Assembly: GCF_036324505.1 (NCBI RefSeq)
Contig: NC_086368.1
Coordinates: 10,729,421 to 10,793,420, forward strand
Source: Eleginops maclovinus
Lineage: Eukaryota > Chordata > Actinopteri > Perciformes > Eleginopidae
Direction: 5' to 3'
DNA: 64,000 nucleotides
Shown: piece after piece, positions 22,346-32,494 of the stretch
Position numbering within the stretch: the first letter of the stretch is position 1
Layout: every line of letters begins with the position of its first letter
Made by a program: the position numbers and the translations under genes
Notes under the pieces: model-generated
What the model was told of the DNA's origin: nothing
The model's input: the letters and a program-made list of their open reading frames with translations, nothing else
The model's database searches: none

Positions 22346-22530
22346 CCACCTTGACAGCACTCAGTGGCCTCTTATCACCCATTCACTCCCACTCACACAC
22401 CAATAGCAGCAGCTGCCATGCAGCTAGCCTGCTCATTAGGAGCAATTTGGGGATCAGTCTCTTGCCCAAGGACATTTTGACATGTGGGCAGAGGAGACAC
22501 GATTTGAACCGCTGACCCTTTGGTCATTTA
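22346..22530. repeat. Common teleost interspersed repeat
   Basis: Wording such as CACCCATTCACTCCC, GAGCAATTTGGGGATCAG, TCTTGCCCAAGGACA and TTTGAACCGCTGACCCT is typical of a widespread fish repeat of disputed class. It lies between gypsy gag and the hAT-like gene. Confidence 0.6.
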
Positions 22531-22605
22531 ATGGCCATTAGATGGCCTTATTATTGTCCTCTGATGCGTGAATATCATATGTGACTGAAAATCATAACTT
22601 GAGAC

Positions 22606-24463
22606 ATGTGTTCTTTCTGTCGGTTCATGGATGAAGAAGACAAGGCTCTCTACAAAGAACCTTTTGAACAACTCTATGCTGCTCACCATGTGAATGAAAA
22701 GGCCCAGAGATGCATTCAGTCTTTTCACATTGACCTCAGCGGGAAAGGTAAATCAATCCATTGCGGTTGTAGATTGGACAAATTAAGGGGAATATCAATG
22801 GTGTGTCAACTTTGGCCTGCATGTTCACCATCTGACATTTGCTTTGGTAAATCAACAAACAAGAGCTTTTATATATTCTCTTCCAGGAATGGCACCGCAG
22901 GGCAGAGACCGAAAGCAGCGGTTGGTCAAGAAACTGTGGCATGAAAACACCAAAACAGAGCTGCATCTCAGTGTCTACACAGGTGTCCTTGCTATTCTGA
23001 AAGAATACATCATGGAGTTCCAGGTATATTGAAATACTGTTTCACAACTATGTTGTATCATAAAGCTTGGATAGTTTTAAATGCTAGCCCAGAGGTGTTT
23101 TAACATCTTTTATTTTATGTTACCAGTGTAACTGGCTGTGTCTTACTCTGCTTGTATGGTGGAAATTCATGTCCATCTCTCACTCGCACAATATTACTAC
23201 TTCCTCAGAGTCGTGACACCCTTGTGCACAAGTTGCATGACAAGCAGCTGCAGGTTTTCACCAACTTCCTTGCATGCTTTGTGAAGTCAGAACACCTGCC
23301 ACCATTCCCCAGGACCCTGGCAGGTCTCGAACTCAAGGGAGACAAACTGCTGCCTGCAAGAGAGGTGTATGTTGGTTGAGTGGCAGACAGATTCAGACGG
23401 GAGCATCCTCAACACCATGTGAGTGGTTTAAAATTAGTCACCCAACTTTTGGACCAAAGCCATTTTATTGCCAATGATAAAGGTGCACAACTATACCAGT
23501 GTTTTATTGTCAATATTTATACAGCTTCTTAAGCCCTTCCTGGACCAAGTACTCCAGGCATACATCACATGTGGAGAATACCTGCAGAGCAAGCTGCCAC
23601 TGGAGAATAAGACCCAGCATTGCCTGTCTGCTGTCGACCCTGTTGCAAGGAGGCACTCTAAGACTGGACGTCTGCTGAGACAACTTACGGAGATGTTGAG
23701 CCAGTTTCTCCCTGCTGATGTGGATGTTCATAAAGAGGTGAGCTGGATAATGCACTTCCCTAATGTTAGTATGAAATGCTTGTTTGTGAGTCTTGTGTGG
23801 ATGCTTTTGATATTTATTGTCGCTGTTTATTTTTGAACCCTATATTTTGCTGCTGTGGAGGTGAAATGGCCCTGGTGGAATAATGAAACGGTTCTTATCT
23901 TATCCTAGGTTCTCCAGTATGGCGTAGACAAGAGCCTGCCAACATTCAAAGAAGGAGATGATGCTGTCAGCTTGTGGGCAGCTGTCTTGGAGACGGGAAG
24001 GTACCCAGGTCTCAGCATAGCAGTAAAGGCAGCGTTGTCGGTGTTCCATGGGCCACTGGTGGAGTCTTCATTCAGTCTTATGTATGAAATCATCGACCCG
24101 AGAAGTTGCAGCATGAACATTTCCACTCTGAGTGCCATCCAAATCGTGAAACACTCCTTGCTCACCCGGAAGCAGACGGCAGTGGAGATGTTCAAAAGAG
24201 AAGACCTCAAGTATGGGCTAGTGGACCAGAGGATGTGCCACAAAATCATGTCGGTAGGGACCAAGGACAAAGCTCTGAGGAAGCAAACAAATCTGAAGGA
24301 AAATGAATGCAGGAGGGAGTTTGGCTGCCAGCCATGCTCAAGTGCTGCTGCAACAAGAAGAGCCAAGGCAGAAGAGGAAGCGCTGGCCAGAAGGCGGCAT
24401 GCAGCCAAACGACGCAAGCAAGCTTGCAAAACACTCGTCCAGGCTAAGACACAAAAAAAATAA
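22606..24463 (+). CDS. Spliced hAT-like (transposase-derived) protein, 5' end incomplete
   Basis: Five exons with consistent phases are readable: up to 22747, 22887-23023, 23209 to about 23418, 23525-23737 and 23909-24463 (TAA). The order is an N-terminal piece (EEDKALYKEPFEQLYAAHHV), QCLSAVDP-type middle (TQHCLSAVDPVARRHSK), then LSVFHGPLVESSFSLMYEII, a variant of the hAT dimerisation motif with V-E-S-S-F-S in place of A-E-R-x-F-S. The basic, Arg/Lys/Ala-rich tail (ARRRHAAKRRKQ) ends at a stop overlapping an AATAAA. I recognise a multicopy teleost family of uncharacterised proteins. Exon 3 seems to need a 1-base shift near 23380 and no initiator upstream of 22606 is convincing, so it may be a pseudogene. 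Confidence 0.6.
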
Positions 24464-24767
24464 ATGTTTATTTTCATGCCTGTCTTTTTTTTTTCAGTGT
24501 TATGTGTCCTGGTAGGACACCCAACTTTTCCTTGAGTTCAAGGCGTTTCCGTGAGTTTAAATACAATTAAAATATTAAATGTGTACTACTCATTCTCTTT
24601 AAGCCTCAAGGATGTTTTGACAATGATATTTGATAAAGTATGCTGATTTTTGTCATGCTCAGAAATGCGTCCCCCCCCCCTCTTGTGAAACTGTCACCTT
24701 TTTTACTCTGAAGAGTTTGCAGGTCTGATGGTGATAATCCATGGAAGTGAAGGGGTTATTTAGCTGA

Positions 24768-25171
24768 GGGTGGCTTTACACGGAAACGAAAACGGCTTAA
24801 AAACGCAAACCATTTTTGCGGATGCACTATATCGTTTAGATGGAAACGGCGTTTTGGGGGGATGAAAACGCAAGAAAGTGAAACCACCCTCCAGAGTGGA
24901 ATTCTTGAAAACGCTCCACTGTCGCGCCACCGTGTAAAGGATGAAAAACGCAAAACTTCGTTTCTCGTCACATAGAAATGACGTGACAAGCATAATAAAG
25001 CGCCAGAAAACCGAGGGAAACACATTAGAAGGCCAAACGTCAAACACTTTTGCGTTTCCGTATGCACCCAGATTTTCACCCTAAAACGCTCGTCTAAATG
25101 CAGATTTAAAAGTGAAAACGAAACGCCACTTTTGCGTTTTTGTTTCAGATCGTTTCCGTGTAAAGGTAGCC
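24768..25171. mobile_element. Harbinger-like MITE with TGA duplication
   Basis: The ends are GGGTGGCTTTACACGGAAACG and, complemented, GGCTACCTTTACACGGAAACG: inverted repeats of about 21 bp differing only at positions 3-6. TGA flanks both sides (24765-24767 and 25172-25174), a 3-bp duplication as in PIF/Harbinger. The interior is rich in CGTTT/AAACG motifs and contains no transposase. It lies 300 bp downstream of the hAT-like gene. Confidence 0.85.
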
Positions 25172-25174
25172 TGA

Positions 25175-25589
25175 GACGAGTGTTGTCCTCCCCCATAATG
25201 TGCAGCTTTCAATGGGGTCGATGCCATGTTCATTAAACGGTCACATTTTGGCTCAAAGGGGCTTATAAACTCACGTATAGTGGGCACGTGTTGCTTTGTC
25301 GGGGTGATGAAAGGGTTAAGTGATGCCGGTGGGGAGGCATGGACAGCGCGGTCTGCTGCGCCACGTGCCACTAGCGTTAATTCCATGCTCGTTATGAAGG
25401 GGTTAGTGCTGTTCCCATACCCTCTTTACCTGTTTAATGTCCACCAGGAATGGATTAAAGCTGACTTTTGGGCTCGCTATATTAGCATGCTTCATTAGTC
25501 CGTGACTAGCATTAGCATTAGCTCCGAACGTTGCCATCCTACTGCACTCCGTTCTTTAACTCACACGCGTTGCTCCTCTTGTACAGAAA
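25175..25589. other. Remainder of the gypsy leader and unassigned DNA
   Basis: The right part next to the primer-binding site (about 25500-25589) should be the gypsy untranslated leader. The left part, with a short AGCATTAGCATTAGC repeat at 25507, has no recognisable coding content. The boundary between gypsy sequence and later insertions is unknown. Confidence 0.4.
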
Positions 25590-25607
25590 ATCCCGGACGA
25601 GCCCCCA
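25590..25607 (-). other. tRNA-Pro primer-binding site
   Basis: The plus strand reads ATCCCGGACGAGCCCCCA, exactly the 3' end of vertebrate tRNA-Pro without CCA processing differences. The minus strand therefore carries TGGGGGCTCGTCCGGGAT one base inside the 5' LTR. This fixes element orientation and the inner LTR boundary. Confidence 0.92.
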
Positions 25608-25608
25608 G

Positions 25609-25736
25609 TGTTACCTTTCTTTCAGTCTGGGACAGTATCTTGGCTCCGACCCGTAGTTGGGATGCTCACTGGCCTTCGAATGTCTGATCTTGGCTCGTTG
25701 TCAGGCCGGTAACCAGCCGCCCAGGCTATTTTTACC
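25609..25736 (-). repeat. 5' LTR of the gypsy element
   Basis: On the minus strand it ends GGTAACA one base before the primer-binding site, giving the canonical CA end. It matches the 3' LTR at 15215-15342 with about a dozen differences, so the element is not very young. Its outer edge near 25736 grades into a polypurine-rich tract and is approximate. Confidence 0.75.
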
Positions 25737-25903
25737 TTAAAAGCTGGGGAACAATAGTCTGTTAAGGGGGGGGAAGAAAGGAAGAGGAGGGGGAAGAGAA
25801 AAAAAAGGGAGAAAAAGGAGAAAAAAGAAGAAAAAAGGAGAAAAAGAGGAGGAAAGGAGAGAAAAGGGGACAGTGAAGCATATATTTTTTTATCAACCAA
25901 AGT

Positions 25904-25909
25904 TTTATT
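25904..25909 (-). terminator. PolyA signal of the 26-32 kb gene
   Basis: AATAAA on the minus strand (TTTATT on plus), 55 bases past the TAG stop at 25964-25966, in AT-rich sequence with ATTGTT repeats. Confidence 0.6.
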
Positions 25910-25963
25910 ACAACAATAACAATAACAATAACAATATCATATATGAACAATATATGAATAAAA

Positions 25964-28900
25964 CTATTTTTTTTTCTTCATGTCCTCCAGCCACTGTTCT
26001 TTTGGGACAGTTTCAATGTTTGGGCAGTACACCTTTCCTTTATACTGGCTGTGTCCAGTCTCTGCCGTCCTAAACTCCTTACACTGCTTACAGGTGTTGT
26101 GTAGTACCCTGCGGGTCAGTTTGCGGACTGGAGGAGCAGGAGGAGGAGGAGGAGGAGGAGGCATGAGGCTGTAGCTCAGGGCCTGTGGGGCAGCCATCAG
26201 GACAGGCACCTGAGCACCTACTGGTCCCAGCAGCATCAGCTTCGGAGATGAACTTGGAGCTGGAGCTGGAGCAGGGAAGAGCTGCCGAGGAGTACGTGGC
26301 CTCACAGCCACAGGTGTGGCGGGTGTGTGTGTGTGTGTGGCGACTGCGGGTGTGTGTGTGGCGACTGCGGGTGTGTGTGTGTGTGTGGCGACTGCGGGTG
26401 TGTGTGTGTGTGTGGTCTTTCTCCTCGCTTGGCCCACGGTGCTGCTGGGCAGGTGGTACTGGTGAGCCGGGCCAGATTGGGGGGGTGCAGACACGGCCCG
26501 CGTTTTGGCTGTGGGGAGAGGGTCAGCCGCCACAGACAGTCGACTGGGCAGGTCCAGCCCCTGCATGACCACCGCAGTCTCCTGCCTCTGCACCCTCTTG
26601 CTGTTCCACTGGACCAGGGTGGTGTGGCTCACGTCCACCAGCTGCATGGAGGTCTTCGGCATGACCTCGGACCCCAGAATACGCCGCCTGATCTGGCGGT
26701 AGTCCTCCAGGACGAGGTCAAACCTAGACACTGTGCCAGTCCCCTTCTTCTTGGGACTGCGGTGGATGGCACAGAGCCTAACGAAGATGCTCTCCACGAG
26801 CCGGCAACAGTCTGGCCACTGGGCAATTGGGGCAGAGGTGGTGAGGGCATGCCTCTTTACGCTCTCACCCCCGGCGTGAACTCCTGCCTCTTCTTAGGAC
26901 TCCTGAACCTCCCCGTGGCCAGCTTGGGCTGGTGTCTTGCGGCAAAGACCACCCGCTGCTGGTCGTAGGGAAGCAGTTCCTGCCAGAGGCCGACAATATT
27001 GTCCACCTGAGAAAGACAACATAGAGAGAACAGCACATGAGAAAACAAAAACATTGAAGTGCGGACATGTGTCAGGGAACAGAGGAGAAAAACAAAACAA
27101 TAAGAGTTCCTAACCTGCTGGTTGCTGAGTGTTAGTAGTGGCTGGTTGCGCAGCTCCACGAGGCATTTTGCCAGCCTGTCCACCCTGTCCATGCCTGGCA
27201 TGCCGGACTCATCCACGGCCTGGTAAAAAACAGGGATCAGAAATATGAGATCAGTGAAGTGTGGACAAAACAAAGACACGTGATGTTATTTATTATCAAA
27301 TAAATATGCTTTAACATACCCCAGACACATCTGCAGCCAGGGAGGAGGCAGCAGGCTGGATGGGAGCGGCCATGCAGGAGGCAGCAGCAGCCATGGAGGA
27401 GGCAGCAGCCAGGGAGGAGGGAGCAGCCAGGGAGGAGACAGCAGCCAGGGAGGAGGGAGCAGGCTGGGAGGAGGCAGCAGGCTGGGAGGAGGCAGCAGCC
27501 ACGGAGGAGGGAGCAGCCAGAGAGAAGATAGGCTGTGTTGGGTTATGAAGGAGACCTGGCACCATGAGGTCAGGTATATGGTCTTCCTCAATGCCCTCGT
27601 CCACTTCCTCACCCCCCTCCACATCCTCCAGCATGTCCTCCGTCTCCTCTGCGTCAGGGTTGACCTTCAGGGGCTGCCCAGTCTGACTTAGGAGGTAGTC
27701 AACACCAAGCAGCTCTCCTATGAAAAAGAACAGATAAACAAGCATGCACACATAATTAATAAACATTAATGTCATGTTTGATGTCAAGCATATACACTAG
27801 GTAGACAGATATCATTACATTAGCATACCGGTGTATTTGGAGGGTGGCCTGAAGTTTGGCACATATGCCCGGCCAAACACCTTTATGTTGTTGGTGTTGA
27901 CGCTCTGGGTCACATCCCCGGAGTAGGTGAGCAGAGACGATGGCCTGCTGGTCACCGCCGCCGCCCCCCGGTCCTGGTTCCACCTGTTCAGGCCTTCCAG
28001 GAGGTAGAGCTGAAAATTCAGCGCATTTGCACTGGTTCCTGTGAAAACAATGAAATATTAATAGTCAATTAAAAAGGTCTAGCTTTCCAATCTAATGAGT
28101 GCTTTCATAAAAGAGCATAGTGACTGCTTATATACATAAGGGAGACACCAACCTGGAATGAACCTGTTCAGGTGGCAGTGGAAGGACTCCAGGGATGTGG
28201 ACCCCCTGGCACAGCGGTAGCTGGTGAGGACCACACCTCCCTTCCTGATGGTGCCGGTCTCGGTGTAGAGCTGCACACCAGGCAGGTCCTGGATGCAGCT
28301 GACGTGGCGTTGCTGCACACGCCAGATGTGCTCCATGCGCACCTGGTCCAGCAGTGGCACCCCCATCAGGTCATTCCCATTGGTCCCGCCCAGTTGCTGC
28401 AGCAGCCGCCCAATGAGGCTGATGGTGGCCTCCACGCCGCGCGTCCTCCTGCGGCAGTACTGGCTCAGCTCCCTCTTACTGATCCTGGCATCCACCGCAG
28501 CATCAGTAATGGCTGGCACACCTTCCTGCCTGAGCTGCTCTCTCTTTGCCTGATGCAACAGAGAGAGGTCCCCTGCATCCCACTCAAAAATGCAGGCAGA
28601 GAGGCAGCTCATGAAGGTGGGGTAGAGGGGATGGGCGTCGGTGGTACACCCAACAGCCAGCCTCCGCATGAAGTGCCAGATGTCCAGCCGTATTTGGAGG
28701 TCTGGCCACTCCCCAAACCTGTTCTGCAGCGTGGTGGACCCCTCACTGATGCAGCAGTTACAGTCCACATACAGCAGCAGTGGGGGTGCGACAGCTGCAA
28801 GGCGGTACCGCTCCATCACTCCTGCCACCATCCTGTCCAGTCCTGGCCCCTCCTGCACTGTCACCACACTGGTCACGATCTGGCCAACCTCGTTCCCAAT

Positions 28901-31900
28901 GGAGGTGACCCAGAGACCAGTCCCCTTGGCATGGCCAGCCAGCTTCTTTGTGATCTGGAATTTCACAATAGCGATGTTAAAAAAATCTGTAAAATTTGAA
29001 CTATCTACAGGAGCAAGAGTATATAGATTAACTACACTGTACACATGTATTATTATTACCTGTTTGGTTGAGTCCATCTTTAAGATGGAGCCAAACGTTG
29101 ATGTGATGCTGGCTTTAATATGGTCCAGGCGAGAGAGGATGTCCCTGCCATAGACCGTCAGCAGCCAGCGACTGGTGGGCACATCAATGGGCTCTGGGGG
29201 ATCCTGGCACACCACTGGGAAGAGGCTTGGCCGGCCAACAAACTCAGCACACTCCCCAAGATAGTGTGCCAACCTGTTCAGCCATTCCTCCCCATGGTTC
29301 TCCTTCAGCTGCTTCACCAGACGTGCTGGACTGTTCCCGAGAGTCCGGTCACGCAGCAGGCGAATGACACGGATGTCACAGGCGTACCTGAAATGAACAT
29401 GTAGCTCCAATTAGTTACGCATTAAAGGGAGGGTCATTACAGTCATGTAAAGGCTATCATACGCAGCCGGCGAAACAACAGTTGAATGTGACAGCAGAGT
29501 TCCATTTACTCACTGGCGGGTCAGGATCATCCGGAACATTTTCTGGTGCGGCAGGTCCAGCTGATTCCGGACAGTCTCGGAGGTGGACAGGTAGTTCACA
29601 GAACACACAGTGCACCTGAGTGTCTCTGTCACCATCAGGTAATACCTGTCGATGTCCAGGACCTTCCGAGCCCTCTTGTGGACACCGTACCCCGTCAGCT
29701 GCTTCCCACACTCAGGGCAGGTTACCCTCACCTTCCACAGGTGGTAGGGCATCCACACCATCAGCCTGTGGTTTAAGAAGCGGTCTGGTGTCGGTGTCTG
29801 GTGGTAGATGAGGGCTGGGGCAGGGGGCTCGTACCACAGCTTCAGGTCTTGCCGCAGTTTGCCAGAGTGGAAGATGGCGTTTGAAATCCACCTCTGGTCT
29901 TGGACAGGGATGTTTTTATACATCTCTGCTGGCAACCACACCGAAGCTGCAGCCCCCGCAGTGGCCAGCTGAACTCCTCCAGGTGCATCCTGTTTAGAAG
30001 ACAACAATAATGTAGTAATGTATGGCATACATAAAGGCTACACTAAGCATAACCTACACAACACATTATTAATGTATGGCATAAATAAAGGCTACACTAA
30101 GCATAACCTACACAACACATTAGAAATAAAGGTATGTCTGGAGGTCAGTGTAAGGAGTGCGCTTGACCAAAGGGAGATGGCCAGGTATGACTATATAGAT
30201 GTTAATTAGGTTGGCTTCAACCATCTTGTCTAATAGCTGTAGCTCCTAGACAAACAAAGGCCTGAAACTATGCTTGATGGCTCATCGTCTAGGGTATTCG
30301 ACACCTGAGTGTGGGTCAAAATGAAGTGTGTTCTTGACATGAAATGTGTTCTTGTTATGTGAAGTTATGATATTCCTCCTAAATCTAACACTACACAACA
30401 GCCAGGCCAGTGAACAGACGCTGCTGTACTGACACAGACTTCTGCCATGCTGGTGGACACAGCGGGGGTCCAGGTCCTCACAGAGGATGGAGCATGGCTC
30501 GGGGTCCTCACAGAGGGTGGAGCAGGGCTCAAGGTCCTCACAGAGGATGGAGCAGGGCTCTGGGCCCTAGCAGGGGAGGCAGAGGGGCTGGGAGTCCTCG
30601 CAGGGGATGGAGCAGGGCTTGGGGCCCTAGCAGGGGAGGCAGAGGGGCTCGGGGTCCTCGCAGGGGAGGCAGAGGGGCTCGGGGTCCTCGCAGGGGAGGC
30701 AGAGGGGCTCGGGCTCCTCCTAGCCACTAAATTAGGCTTTGGTGAGGTAGATCCACCAAAGCGTGATTTAGTGAACTGAAAAGACAAACAATATTAATTT
30801 TATGATGTAACAAAAACAAAGCCACTATGAATGAAATTAGTTATTTAATATTATATTCACCATTGACAAACTTGGAGGGGGGCGAAAGAAAGATGGTGGC
30901 ACAGCAGCCGTTGCACCAGCCGTTGCACCAGGGTCCGAGACCACAGCAGCAGACTGTGATGGTGGCACAGCAGCCGTTGCACCAGGGGCCACAGCAGCAG
31001 ACTGTGAGGCAGCGGCAGGAGGCTGAGTGGTGGGCTGCTAAAGCAACAGCATTGTGTTATGAGATAACAGCTACAGCATTGCAGCAGACATGAGATGCCA
31101 GATTAATCATAACGATACATCATTTAAACATAGATCACCTTACCTTAGCACCGTGAAAGCCACAGTTACAGGCCACTGACCCTCCAAACAGAGTGGACTG
31201 TCCACGGACCTGCATGGGGCAATTCTCAATCTGAAACAATCAGTACTGTGTTTAGTCTGGGGTAGGTAGTACAGTCATTTGCTTTATTCATAGTATCTGC
31301 ACTATTGTAGGGTATATTTTTCAAGTCATCATTATGTATTGCCATATTTTACCTTCTGATAGAGGGCATACCACTTCCGCTGCCTAGGGGCTGGTCTGTT
31401 GCCTCCAGAAGGCCAAACCCCTGAGCTGGCAAATGCCCTCAGCCTTGCCATCCACTCTCCTTCCCCCAGGCCCTTGTGGCTTTTAGGCTTGTTGCTCATC
31501 TAAAGGGAATATGAATATGAAAATGGACAACAATAAACAATGAGCATCCTTTGGACAATACACTGTGACACTACAGCACAAACGCGCACACACAGCATGA
31601 CAGACAGCTGCATTATCAAATCAATCAAGTTACAATAATGTTGGGTGTCTGATCACCTCTGATAAGGTGAAGTAGTTGATATGATTTGCTAGTCATAGTG
31701 ATAATGAGGGTATTATGTAGATCGTATTCGTAACGTTAGTTTGTTTACATTTACATGGCTTTTTCTATTCATATTAATATTGAGCCTATAAACATTACAT
31801 TTATTGATCTTAACGTACCACCACGAACGACACATATTAGCTAGCCTAAAGCTTGGCATACCGCCTTATATGATGCCAGTTCACGCTAGCTAGAACAATG

Positions 31901-32374
31901 GCGTTATCCTATTTATAAATCACACATTTGGCATGATAATCTCACAAACATCTCCTCTGCAAAACGAAATTGACCGGCAAGTTAGCAATCGCGATTGTAA
32001 ACTGTGGTGGCTAAACTGGCCAAACGTAACGTAACACAGGTAGCAAAACAATCGCGGATACTTTCGTGTGATGGATTAAAATAAACCTCACATGCCCAGT
32101 TCACGCAAGCTAGAACAATGACGTTATCCTATTTATAAATCACACTATTTAGCATGATAATTCCCCTGGCAGGCATCTTGTACAACATCTCCTCTGCGAA
32201 ATCGAAATGGACCAGCAAGTTAGCAATAGCGATTGTTAGCTATGGTGGATAAACTGGCCTTAACGTAACGTAACACAGGTAGCAAAACAATCGGATACTT
32301 TCGTGTGATTGATTAAAATAAACCCCACATGCATTTTTCAGCAGGAGACACATATTTGAATAGTTACTTACCAT
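25964..32374 (-). CDS. Multi-exon zinc-binding, DDE/RNase H-like protein of a teleost multicopy family
   Basis: Exons by GT/AG and phase: ATG ending exon 1 at 32372; 31353-31499; 31144-31230; 30861-31037; about 30434-30775 (donor uncertain); 29514-29989; 29060-29387; 28153-28954; 27829-28038; 27320-27717; 27115-27219; 25964-27006. The protein is about 1,370 residues. Residues ~140-250 are Ser/Pro/Arg repeats. ~343-381 hold CPEC and CTVC pairs like a zinc ribbon, possibly DUF6729-like. ~515 MDSTKQ, ~584 LLYVDCNC and ~612 DIWHFMRR look like acidic sites of a transposase fold. The tail has His-Thr-Pro repeats and C-x2-C...H...C (CKQCKEF, GHSQ, YCPN). One frame break lies in a C-run at 26868-26872. 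I recognise related uncharacterised fish proteins. Function is unknown; a transposon origin is inferred. Confidence 0.7.
26326..26413 (-). repeat. In-frame repeat coding His-Thr-Pro-Ala-Val-Ala
   Basis: Four imperfect units of GTGTGTGTGGCGACTGCGG, read on the minus strand as (T/H)n-TPAVA. The unit lengths differ in multiples of three, so the coding frame is preserved despite GT expansion. Confidence 0.85.
27350..27528 (-). repeat. In-frame Ala/Ser repeat
   Basis: Imperfect 15- to 30-bp units built on GAGGAGGCAGCAGCC code for repeated SSLAA / SSQPA on the minus strand in the exon 27320-27717. The preceding part of that exon is very acidic (Glu/Asp-rich). Confidence 0.8.
30017..30122. repeat. 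Two tandem copies of a ~54-bp unit
   Basis: The unit contains AATGTATGGCATACATAAAG then GGCTACACTAAGCATAACCT and ACACAACACATTA. The second copy differs at one or two bases. It lies in the intron between exons 5 and 6 of the minus-strand gene. Confidence 0.9.
30471..30722 (-). repeat. 30-bp in-frame repeat coding SPSASPARTP
   Basis: About eight units of roughly 30 bp (for example CTCGCAGGGGAGGCAGAGGG) encode PSPSASPART-type decapeptides rich in Ser-Pro and Arg. Units at the 30661-30720 end are almost identical, implying recent expansion. Such Ser-Pro repeats are plausible phosphorylation targets, which is inference. Confidence 0.85.
31873..32334. repeat. Tandem duplication of a ~220-bp segment in intron 1
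   Basis: The block starting CCAGTTCACGCTAGCTAGAA (31874) recurs as CCAGTTCACGCAAGCTAGAA (32097). Both continue through CGTTATCCTATTTATAAATC, ACATCTCCTCTGC, CAAGTTAGCAAT and AGGTAGCAAAACAATCG to TTTCGTGTGAT. The second copy carries a ~25-bp extra piece. Confidence 0.9.
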
Positions 32375-32494
32375 TGAATCGTACTGCTAGATTCTAAGTA
32401 GAATAAGCGGAAAAAACAATGGCGTCCGTTTGTTGCAGAGCGTTGCTGTGCTTGCTGTGCTTGAGCTTGCTTTGGCGCGTAACGTACGTCATCC

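Larger units (their letters stand above)
15215..25736 (-). mobile_element. Ty3/gypsy LTR retrotransposon carrying nested insertions
   Basis: Read leftward from 25736, the order is LTR, tRNA-Pro primer-binding site, leader, gag, protease, RT-RNase H, integrase, LTR, a complete Ty3/gypsy layout. Coding parts total about 5 kb, but the locus spans 10.5 kb because of later insertions at 19222-21787, at about 22.35-25.2 kb (including a spliced hAT-like gene) and the MITE at 24768-25171. Frameshifts in protease and integrase show that it is inactive. LTR boundaries are approximate and no flanking target duplication was recovered. Confidence 0.85.

Noticed and set aside
24756..25196. 146-codon minus-strand frame
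   Set aside because: It coincides with the 404-bp MITE; the residues come from its terminal and subterminal repeats.
28172..28999. 275-codon plus-strand frame
   Set aside because: Antisense shadow of the 28153-28954 exon of the minus-strand gene; its length follows from G+C-rich codon bias.
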